From: Chitinophagaceae bacterium
Lineage (GTDB): Bacteria; Bacteroidota; Bacteroidia; Chitinophagales; Chitinophagaceae
Reading direction: 5' to 3'
Length of the DNA: 6,896 bases
NCBI GenBank assembly: GCA_947459455.1
Contig: CANHEC010000127.1
Span: 1-6,896 of the forward strand
In this document: one piece after another, positions 1 through 6,896 of the stretch
Position numbering within the stretch: the stretch's first letter is position 1
Layout: each line of letters opens with the position of its first letter
The notes under the pieces: generated by a model
What the model was told of the DNA's origin: nothing
Database searches by the model: none
What the model saw: only the letters and a program-made list of their open reading frames with translations
Made by a program: the position numbers and the translations under genes

Positions 1-223
1 CGTGGTGAGCATCGATAAAAATCGCCAGGTGTACCTGCAGCAGCAGCCCATCAGCATCGATAGTCTGGAGGGGGCGCTGCAGCGCATGATCACCGATAAA
101 ACTGACACGCCGGTGATAGCACTGAACGTGGATACCGCTGCCTATTACGGCGATTTCTTCAAGGCACTGAATGTAGGCAAGCGCCTGAAGGCCAAAGTGG
201 TGGCCAATATCAATCCCAACTAG
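1..223 (+). CDS. exbD: ExbD/TolR-family biopolymer transport protein, C-terminal part
   Basis: This is the last 73 codons of a gene that enters from the left edge; the first whole codon is at position 2 and the reading frame is open to the edge, so the true start lies outside. The residues fit the periplasmic domain of ExbD/TolR proteins: a 'VSIDKNRQVYLQ' beta-hairpin, then an amphipathic helix (SLEGALQRMI), then 'PVIALNVDTAAYYGDFFKALNVGKRL', which matches the family pattern of a strand followed by (Y/P)xxxF/VxxxLxxxK near the end. Family members have one N-terminal transmembrane helix and work with ExbB and TonB to pass proton-motive force to outer-membrane receptors; the helix is not visible here. 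Bacteroidota often carry two adjacent exbD-like genes, so this could be either copy. The assignment is from pattern recognition of the C-terminal half only. Confidence 0.8.
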   Translation, partial: VVSIDKNRQVYLQQQPISIDSLEGALQRMITDKTDTPVIALNVDTAAYYGDFFKALNVGKRLKAKVVANINPN

Positions 224-273
224 CCCCATTCCCTTTCACATTCTGTTTACCCCAAAGCCGGGGCTGCCTGCCT

Positions 274-281
274 TACATTTG
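274..281 (+). promoter_or_regulatory. Bacteroidota-type -7 promoter box upstream of mqnA
   Basis: TACATTTG is an exact match to the TAnnTTTG -7 consensus recognised by the primary sigma factor of Bacteroidota. It lies 17 bases before the ATG at 299 and 35 before the ATG at 317. The upstream TTTG-like -33 element is poor: the nearest candidate is TTTA at 246-249, with a spacer longer than the usual 19-21 bases. A start of transcription around 286-289 would leave a leader of roughly 10-13 bases to the first ATG or about 30 to the second. The call is by motif only. Confidence 0.45.
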
Positions 282-298
282 CAGCCAGTTAGCAAGCC

Positions 299-1120
299 AT
301 GCAGTCAGCCGAGCAAATGATCAGGGTAGGGGCCGTTAGTTATCTCAATACAGCACCATTGTTGTACGGGCTGGAGCAGTCGCCGCTGCGCCAGCGTATC
401 GATTTGTACAGCGATTACCCCAGTGCCGTGGCCAACCGCTTGCTGCACGGTAGTATCGATGTGGGGCTGGTGCCGGTAGCCATCAAGCCATTGCTGTCGC
501 AGGCTTTTATCCAAAGCCGATGGTGCATCGGGGCCGTGGGTCCGGTAGCCTCGGTATGCCTTTTTAGCCAGGTGCCCTTGCAGCAGATCGATACCGTGCT
601 GCTCGATTACCAAAGCCGCACTTCGGTAGCCCTGGTGCAGGTGCTGATGCGGCACTATTGGCAAAAAGAAGTGCAGTGGTTGCCCGCTTACCCCGGCTTC
701 GAAAACGATATCAGTGGCAGTACCGCCGCCGTCGTCATCGGCGACCGCGCCTTTCATATGCACCAGCGCTGTCAGTATGCTTACGATCTGGCCGAGGCCT
801 GGATAGCTCACACCGGCCTGCCGTTTGTGTTTGCGGCCTGGATCAGCAACAAGCCCCTGCCCGACGAATTCATGGCCGAGTTTGATGCCGCCCAGCAGGT
901 AGGCCTGCAGCACCTGGAAGAAGTGGTGAAGCTGCACCCCTTTGCCGGCTACGATTTGCTGCATTACTACCGCCACCATATCAGCTACCCGCTCGATGCC
1001 GATAAGCGAGCCGGAATGTCGCTATTTTTGAAACTTTTGACCGAGGCCGACAAGCCCTTTGCAGGACCCACTGCCTCGGTTGCGCCTTTTACAACCAATA
1101 CGAACGAAACGCTTACATGA
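299..1120 (+). CDS. mqnA: Chorismate dehydratase MqnA (menaquinone, futalosine pathway)
   Basis: MqnA dehydrates chorismate to 3-[(1-carboxyvinyl)oxy]benzoate, the first step of the futalosine route to menaquinone; it is a cytosolic protein with a periplasmic-binding-protein-like fold. Family hallmarks are clear and in order: 'IRVGAVSYLNTAPL' at residues 8-21 with the conserved SYLN, 'GSIDVGLVPV' at 51-60, 'LDYQSRTSVAL' at 102-112, 'VVIGDRAF' at 145-152, and 'DLAEAWIAHTGLPFVFAAW' at 163-181. At 273 residues it is slightly longer than usual because of a Thr/Asn/Pro-rich tail after about residue 250. Two starts are possible: ATG 299, or ATG 317, which gives MIRVGAVSYLN and fits the usual family N-terminus better. 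Neither has a Shine-Dalgarno sequence. The stop overlaps the next gene's start as ATGA, which implies translational coupling. No futalosine-pathway partner (mqnB, C or D) is visible in the window. Confidence 0.95.
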   Translation: MQSAEQMIRVGAVSYLNTAPLLYGLEQSPLRQRIDLYSDYPSAVANRLLHGSIDVGLVPVAIKPLLSQAFIQSRWCIGAVGPVASVCLFSQVPLQQIDTVLLDYQSRTSVALVQVLMRHYWQKEVQWLPAYPGFENDISGSTAAVVIGDRAFHMHQRCQYAYDLAEAWIAHTGLPFVFAAWISNKPLPDEFMAEFDAAQQVGLQHLEEVVKLHPFAGYDLLHYYRHHISYPLDADKRAGMSLFLKLLTEADKPFAGPTASVAPFTTNTNETLT

Positions 1121-1935
1121 ACCTGATTGACAAGCTGAACGAGACGGTTGCCGTCATCAAAGAATACTACACTGAAGCGCCGGTAGCAGCCGTGGTGCTG
1201 GGCAGTGGCCTCGGCAATTTTAAAGAGCAGATGCAAGTGGAGTGCGAAATCCCCTACGAGGATATTCCGCACTTTCCGGTGAGCACGGTAGAAGGCCACC
1301 GCGGCACGCTCATCTTTGGCAAGCTGGATGGCCGTGCCGTTGTGTGCATGGCCGGCCGCTTTCATTTTTACGAAGGCTATTCGCCTGCCGAGGTAGCGTA
1401 TCCCATTCGGGTGCTCAAGTTTTTGGGGGTGCAGGTGCTGCTGCTTACCAATGCTGCCGGCGGCATGCACCCGCAGCACCAGGTGGGCGATCTCATGTTC
1501 ATCACCGATCATATCAGCATGTTCACCCACAATCCGCTGCTGGGCCCCAACGAGCCCGAGCTCGGTCCCCGTTTTCCTGATATGAGTGAGCCGTACAGCC
1601 GCAGCCTGCTGGCTGCCGCCCGGCAGGTAGCTGCCCAGCACCAAATAGAAGTGCACGAAGGCGTGTATGTAAGCGTGACCGGCCCCACCTTTGAAACACC
1701 GGCCGAGTACCGCATGCTGTACCGCCTGGGTGCGGATGCGGTGGGTATGAGCACTGTGCAAGAGGTGATAGTGGCCCGCCACATGAACCTGCCCGTGTTT
1801 GCCATGAGCGTCATCACCGATTTGGGTGGGCACGATGTGCTGCACGCCATCACGCACAAAGAAGTGCTGGAAGCCGCCGCTGCCGCCGAACCTAAAATGA
1901 CCACTATTATGCGAGGCCTCATTGCCAGCCTGTAA
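1117..1935 (+). CDS. punA: Purine nucleoside phosphorylase, class I (trimeric, PNP/MTAP family)
   Basis: This enzyme splits purine (deoxy)nucleosides with phosphate into free base and (deoxy)ribose 1-phosphate, in purine salvage in the cytosol. It has 272 residues, normal for the trimeric low-molecular-mass class. Against the human enzyme the active site is intact: phosphate loop GSG (29-31, Ser33 equivalent), His61, the 'GRFHFYEGY' block at 80-88 (Arg84, His86 and Tyr88 equivalents), 'TNAAGG' at 111-116, 'GPTFETPAE' at 189-197 (Glu193 for Glu201), 'GMS' at 210-212 and His247 for His257. The notable change is Asp235 in 'SVITDLGG', where human PNP has Asn243, the residue that reads the purine 6-substituent. 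The start overlaps the mqnA stop (ATGA); there is no Shine-Dalgarno sequence, only an A-rich stretch upstream. Family is secure; exact base preference is not. From memory, Asp at this position is usual in Bacteroidota homologues, so it is probably not peculiar to this strain. Confidence 0.95.
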   Translation: MNLIDKLNETVAVIKEYYTEAPVAAVVLGSGLGNFKEQMQVECEIPYEDIPHFPVSTVEGHRGTLIFGKLDGRAVVCMAGRFHFYEGYSPAEVAYPIRVLKFLGVQVLLLTNAAGGMHPQHQVGDLMFITDHISMFTHNPLLGPNEPELGPRFPDMSEPYSRSLLAAARQVAAQHQIEVHEGVYVSVTGPTFETPAEYRMLYRLGADAVGMSTVQEVIVARHMNLPVFAMSVITDLGGHDVLHAITHKEVLEAAAAAEPKMTTIMRGLIASL

Positions 1936-1936
1936 G

Positions 1937-1967
1937 GCGGGCAGGGGTGCCCGGCAGCTGTGCCCGC
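1937..1967. repeat. 7-bp inverted repeat between the phosphorylase and porin genes
   Basis: GCGGGCA at 1937-1943 and TGCCCGC at 1961-1967 are perfect inverted copies separated by 17 bases. A nested alternative hairpin, GGGCA (1939-1943) with TGCCC (1948-1952) and a 4-base GGGG loop, competes for the left arm. The structure begins two bases after the phosphorylase stop and ends directly against the ATG at 1968. It has no T-run after it, so it is not a standard intrinsic terminator; it could stabilise an upstream RNA end, cause pausing, or mask an initiation site. The repeat is read directly; any function is inference. Confidence 0.5.
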
Positions 1968-4076
1968 ATGGGGCATCGTTGCGTCGCAATTACTTCATCT
2001 GCAGTACTACTATTGAGCTTCCGTTTTTCCATACCGCTTTCCATTCGCCTCACGGGGCTGCTGTGCGTGCTGGTATCGGCGGCGCTGCTGGCGCAGCGCC
2101 CCAGCCTCCAAAGCATGCGCCGCGATGCCCAGGGCCGCCCCATGGGCGCCGGCAGCCAAATGAAAGGCGGCGATAGCCTGCAGCGCCGCGACAATAATGC
2201 CGATAGCATCACCATCTACTACCGCCTGTTCGATAGCAGCCGCATCCTTTTCATCGATAGCACTGTGGGCGAGTTTCACCGGCGGTTCACCCTCAAGCCC
2301 GATATGCTGTTTCTTGGCAGCCTGGGGGCCCCTGCTACCAGCCTGCTATTTCAGCCGCTCATGCGCCCCGGCTTCGATCATGGCTTTCATGCCTACGATG
2401 CCTACCGCTACACGGTAGAAGGCACCCGCATTTTCCAAACCACCCGGCCTTATTCCGAACTCGATTACATACTCGGCAGCCGCTCCGAGCAAACCATCAA
2501 CGTACTACACACCCAAAACCTGAAACCCACCTGGAACGCCAGCTTCGAGTATCGCTACCTTGGGTCGCCGGGCAATTTCAAAGGCAGCAATACCTCGCAC
2601 AGCAACATGCGGCTGGCCTCCGGCTTCAGCACCCGCAATCGCCGCTATTCCGGCAATTTCATTTACATCAGCAATCGCAACAGGGCCAGCCAAAACGGCG
2701 GCATCCTGTCCGATAGTTTACTGGCCATCGACAACGGGCAATTCAATAATCGGGGCGGCATTGATACCTGGCTGGGGGGCGATGCGGCTTTCAGCACCAA
2801 TTTCTTTTCTACTGCCGTGCGGGTGGGGCACGATTACCGCCAGCAGCAGCTGTACTGGCGCCACCAATACGATTTTGGCCAGAAAGACAGCCTGGTGAAT
2901 GAAGAAGACAGCAGCGTTACCCGCTTGTTTTATCCAAGGTTTCGGGTGCAGCACAGCATCAGCTACCAAACCATGCGATTTTTGTACAATGAAGGCGAAC
3001 TGACCGATACCAGCCTGACCAATGACTATGCCAATGTGTACCGTCAGCGGTTTGGTGTGAGCAGGGTGGCGGCCATCAAGGCCATCCGCGACCAATGGAC
3101 CGACCTGACCAACGAAGCGGCTGTGCTGGCCTACCCGCAAAAAAACAACCAGGACCAGTTTCTGAAAGCCGGGGCTGGCATGCAGCTGCTGCAGGGCCGC
3201 TTTGATACGGCGGGCCGTGCAAGCTACACCAACCTGTACCTGCTGGGCGAGTACCGCAACCGCACCCGCAATCGTCGCTGGGATATCAATGCGCATGGGC
3301 GCCTCTACCTGTCGGGCCTCAATGCCGGTGATTATACCGCCGCTATCAGCCTGCAAACATCGTTGGGCAAAAAGGCGGGCATCCTGCAACTCGGTTTTCA
3401 AAACAGCAACCGCACTCCCTCGTTTGTGTTTGATACGCTGACCAGCTTTATCAACGAAAGCCGCGACAATAACCTGCGGCCCGAAAACTGGACCCGTCTT
3501 AGCGGCAACTACTACCTGCCCAGCCTGCAGCTGCACCTGCTGGGCAACTACTACCTGGTAAGCAACTACACTTACTGGAACAGCTACACCACCCGCACCC
3601 AGGAGGCTACGCTGCAAACCGTACTGCACCTGGGCGCCGAAAAGAAGATAAAGCTGGCCAAGAAATGGAACTGGTATGCCGAGCTACACCTGCAAACCGA
3701 AACCAGCGATGTGATTAACCTGCCACTGGTATACACCCGCCACCGCGTAGCGCTGGAAACTGTGGTGAAGAAAAACATGAACCTCAGCACCGGCCTTGAG
3801 ATCCGTTACTTTACGCCGTTTACTGCCAACGATTTCAGCCCCATGAACGGGCAGTGGCTGCCGCAGGATACGGTGCGCATCAGCAACCGGCCCGATATTG
3901 CTGCTTATCTCAATTTCCGCATCCGGGCCTTCCGCCTGTACACCCGCGTCGAAAACCTGAATACCATCGATCCCAACCGTGGGTTCGGCTTTTTGGCCAA
4001 CAACATGGCGGCACCGCTGTACCCCACGCCGGGCTTGTTCATCCGGTTTGGCATTTACTGGAGTTTTGTAAACTAA
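1968..4076 (+). CDS. Putative porin, Bacteroidota outer-membrane beta-barrel (Porin_10-like)
   Basis: This is a roughly 700-residue secreted outer-membrane protein. Residues 28-42 (numbered from ATG 1968) form the signal-peptide core 'LTGLLCVLVSAALLA', likely cut before or near Gln43. A short linker precedes the family signature: 'DSITIYYRLFDSSR' at 79-92, 'LGSLGAPATSLLFQP' at 116-130 and 'PGFDHGFHAYDAYRYT' at 134-149, as in proteins annotated 'putative porin' (Pfam Porin_10, from memory). The rest is alternating aromatic/polar strands rich in Tyr, Asn and Arg, ending 'FIRFGIYWSFVN', an aromatic C-terminal strand typical of barrels handled by the BAM machinery. Substrate is unknown. The start is uncertain: GTG 1947, ATG 1968 and TTG 2013 are all in frame. 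TTG gives a compact 28-residue signal peptide, while ATG gives an unusually long one and lies against a hairpin. The gene follows the phosphorylase in the same direction and probably shares its transcript. Confidence 0.85.
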   Translation: MGHRCVAITSSAVLLLSFRFSIPLSIRLTGLLCVLVSAALLAQRPSLQSMRRDAQGRPMGAGSQMKGGDSLQRRDNNADSITIYYRLFDSSRILFIDSTVGEFHRRFTLKPDMLFLGSLGAPATSLLFQPLMRPGFDHGFHAYDAYRYTVEGTRIFQTTRPYSELDYILGSRSEQTINVLHTQNLKPTWNASFEYRYLGSPGNFKGSNTSHSNMRLASGFSTRNRRYSGNFIYISNRNRASQNGGILSDSLLAIDNGQFNNRGGIDTWLGGDAAFSTNFFSTAVRVGHDYRQQQLYWRHQYDFGQKDSLVNEEDSSVTRLFYPRFRVQHSISYQTMRFLYNEGELTDTSLTNDYANVYRQRFGVSRVAAIKAIRDQWTDLTNEAAVLAYPQKNNQDQFLKAGAGMQLLQGRFDTAGRASYTNLYLLGEYRNRTRNRRWDINAHGRLYLSGLNAGDYTAAISLQTSLGKKAGILQLGFQNSNRTPSFVFDTLTSFINESRDNNLRPENWTRLSGNYYLPSLQLHLLGNYYLVSNYTYWNSYTTRTQEATLQTVLHLGAEKKIKLAKKWNWYAELHLQTETSDVINLPLVYTRHRVALETVVKKNMNLSTGLEIRYFTPFTANDFSPMNGQWLPQDTVRISNRPDIAAYLNFRIRAFRLYTRVENLNTIDPNRGFGFLANNMAAPLYPTPGLFIRFGIYWSFVN

Positions 4077-4091
4077 AAATCCACTGCAAGC

Positions 4092-5204
4092 ATGGCGCAT
4101 AGCACTGGCAAAAGTTGGTGGAGCCGCATCCACTGGCATTGGTGGCTGCTACTGGCCTTGCTACTGCTGACCGAATGGCTGAAAACGCAGCCCCGCCTGG
4201 TAGAGCATTGGTACGCTGGTTGGCTATACCCGCCTATCGGGAGGGCCCAGCGCTGGTTGCTGGGTTGGGTTCCATTTAGTGTAGGCGATGTGCTGATAGC
4301 CCTGCTGATAGCGCTGGTACTGTGGCGACTGCTGCAGATGGTATGGCGGCTGCTACGCCGGCAGCCTGTATGGCCGCAAGGCTGGCAGCGGCCGGCCCGG
4401 CGATTGCTCCAGCAATTGTTGCTGGCTTACCTGTTGTTTCATGCGCTGTGGGGGCTCAACTACTACCGCCTGGGCTCGGCACACCTGCTGCAGCTGCAGC
4501 CGGCGCCCTACACTGTGGCCGAGGTAGATACCCTGCTGCAGGTGCTGCACCAGCGCCTCGATACCTTGTGTGCCGATAGTGGCACCATCAGCCGTGGCAA
4601 AACGTCTGACCGCACCCAGCTATCAGCGCAAGCGGTAGCGGCCTACGATGCGGCTGCCCGGCAGTACCCCTTTATGCGGTGGCGGCAGGCCAGCCTGAAG
4701 CCCAACCTGCTGGGGCCCTGGCAAAGCTATACCGGCTACGGCGGCTACCTGTTTCCCTTTACCGGCGAGGCGCAGGTGGATTTTTACGTGCCCGATTTTG
4801 TATTGCCCATGACGGTGTGCCACGAAATGGCGCACCAGTTGGGTTTTGGCAGCGAAAGCGAAGCAAACCTGGTGGGCTTTTTAGCGGCACGGGCCTCGGC
4901 TTCGGCAGCCTTCAGGTACAGTGCCTATGCCGATGCGGAGGCCTATGCCCTGCGTGAAATGCTGCGCCGCGATACCGTGCAGGGAAAAGCATGGCTGGCC
5001 AGGGTACCCGGCTACCTGCGCCGCGACCGAGACACACTGACCGCTTATTACCAGCAGCGGCAGCTACGGGCACAGGTGCTACTCGATTGGGTATACGATG
5101 CTTACCTGAAAAACACCAACCAGCCCGAGGGGCTACAGTCGTACAACAGGGTGGTGGCATGGCTGATAGCCTATGGCAAAAAGTATGGCTGGCAGACTAT
5201 TTAG
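4092..5204 (+). CDS. DUF3810-family membrane protein with HEMAH zinc-peptidase motif
   Basis: This 370-residue protein of unknown function matches what I recall of the Bacteroidota/Firmicutes DUF3810 family. Three hydrophobic segments lie at about 16-30, 63-86 and 105-120, the first after a short Trp/His-rich start. 'LNYYR' follows at 122-126, then a soluble domain. The core is 'VCHEMAHQLGFGSESEAN' at 242-259: His244, Glu245 and His248 make an HExxH zincin motif, and Glu257 (or Glu255) is a candidate third metal ligand, unusually close to the second His. A conserved-looking aromatic/Gly stretch 'GYGGYLFPFTGEAQVDFYVP' at 215-234 could be the substrate-strand region. The family is thus a predicted membrane-anchored metallopeptidase; no substrate is known to me and activity is inferred only. 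The start is 15 bases after the porin stop, in the same orientation, with no Shine-Dalgarno sequence. Composition is strongly Leu/Gln/Trp/Ala-rich. Confidence 0.88.
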   Translation: MAHSTGKSWWSRIHWHWWLLLALLLLTEWLKTQPRLVEHWYAGWLYPPIGRAQRWLLGWVPFSVGDVLIALLIALVLWRLLQMVWRLLRRQPVWPQGWQRPARRLLQQLLLAYLLFHALWGLNYYRLGSAHLLQLQPAPYTVAEVDTLLQVLHQRLDTLCADSGTISRGKTSDRTQLSAQAVAAYDAAARQYPFMRWRQASLKPNLLGPWQSYTGYGGYLFPFTGEAQVDFYVPDFVLPMTVCHEMAHQLGFGSESEANLVGFLAARASASAAFRYSAYADAEAYALREMLRRDTVQGKAWLARVPGYLRRDRDTLTAYYQQRQLRAQVLLDWVYDAYLKNTNQPEGLQSYNRVVAWLIAYGKKYGWQTI

Positions 5205-5223
5205 CAGCTATGAAAATATTGGT

Positions 5224-5241
5224 GCCTGCCAGTAGTCAGGC
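5224..5241. other. Weak hairpin in the convergent gap after DUF3810 gene
   Basis: The 150-bp gap 5205-5354 lies between the ends of the plus-strand DUF3810 gene and the minus-strand hscA. It holds GCCTG (5224-5228) and CAGGC (5237-5241), a 5-bp stem with an 8-base loop, extendable by one T-G pair. No T-run follows on the plus strand; on the minus strand the sequence after it is only moderately T-rich (AATATTTTCA). It may be a weak bidirectional terminator or a decayed intergenic repeat. Apart from an A7 run at 5324-5330 I see nothing else in the gap: no tRNA, no convincing small gene. Confidence 0.25.
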
Positions 5242-5354
5242 GGGCCTCATACGATGCCACATGTACAGCCGATGAACGGAGCGTCGCCACTGTCGTTGCC
5301 ATGAAAAACAGCTGCTGGTCACCAAAAAAATAACATGCAAGCAGCGCCGGGCTA

Positions 5355-6896
<1,542 letters not shown>

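Noticed and set aside
222..265. AGCCCC (222-227) and GGGGCT (260-265) as a terminator after exbD
   Set aside because: The loop would be 32 bases, there is no following T-run, and the nearer CCCC at 250-253 competes for the same right arm; too weak to call.
305..979. Minus-strand open frame (224 codons) opposite mqnA
   Set aside because: It mirrors mqnA almost exactly and has no family resemblance; mqnA motifs account for the region.
985..1989. Long open frame on the minus strand (334 codons) opposite the phosphorylase
   Set aside because: It is antisense to a clear enzyme gene, its translation is His/Gly/Ala-rich with no recognisable domain, and long antisense frames are expected in GC-rich codon-biased genes.
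1979..1989. TTGCG-T-CGCAA palindrome as an operator
   Set aside because: A five-base arm with a single-base centre inside the possible porin 5' coding region is plausible by chance and no second copy was seen.
2718..3629. Minus-strand open frame (303 codons) opposite the porin
   Set aside because: It lies wholly inside the porin, has a Val/Ala/Gln-rich composition and no motifs; it is explained by the codon bias of the plus-strand gene.
5210..5275. 21-codon plus-strand frame starting ATGAAAATATTG in the convergent gap
   Set aside because: Too short, no ribosome-binding signal, overlaps the hairpin and has no recognisable sequence; likely chance.
5324..5330. A7 run (T7 on the minus strand) as an hscA intrinsic terminator
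   Set aside because: No stable GC-rich stem lies immediately before the T-run on the minus strand; the nearest candidate has only three pairs and is too far away.

Overview
The window looks like an ordinary chromosomal segment of a moderately GC-rich member of the Bacteroidota, probably Chitinophagales/Chitinophagaceae. The taxonomic guess rests on three things: a Bacteroidota-restricted outer-membrane barrel (the 'putative porin' family), a Bacteroidota DUF3810 membrane protein, and start sites with almost no Shine-Dalgarno sequence, together with one TAnnTTTG-type promoter box. It cannot be narrowed to a genus from the sequence alone.

Layout. Bases 1-223 hold the 3' end of an ExbD/TolR-type energy-transduction gene. 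A 75-bp gap with a Bacteroidota-type -7 box follows. Next comes a compact plus-strand cluster: mqnA (chorismate dehydratase, futalosine route to menaquinone), a class I purine nucleoside phosphorylase that overlaps mqnA by the ATGA tetranucleotide, a large outer-membrane beta-barrel 'putative porin', and a DUF3810 membrane protein with an HEMAH zincin motif. These four genes lie close enough together to be one transcript, though an inverted repeat sits at the phosphorylase/porin junction. A 150-bp convergent gap then separates them from a minus-strand hscA, the Hsp70 chaperone for Fe-S cluster assembly, whose N-terminus runs off the right edge.

How the genes fit together. mqnA commits chorismate to menaquinone, the respiratory quinone of these bacteria. 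The coupled phosphorylase handles purine nucleosides. It carries Asp where the 6-oxopurine-specific mammalian enzyme has Asn, which raises a testable question about adenine-nucleoside substrates, including intermediates of the futalosine pathway that are themselves purine nucleosides. The porin and ExbD belong to envelope transport. The DUF3810 protein is an uncharacterised candidate membrane metallopeptidase.

I found no mobile element, CRISPR array, tRNA or rRNA, and no clear new multi-gene system. The points most worth a second look are the mqnA-phosphorylase coupling with the Asp substitution, the uncharacterised DUF3810 zincin, and the hairpin that overlaps the usual candidate start sites of the porin gene.
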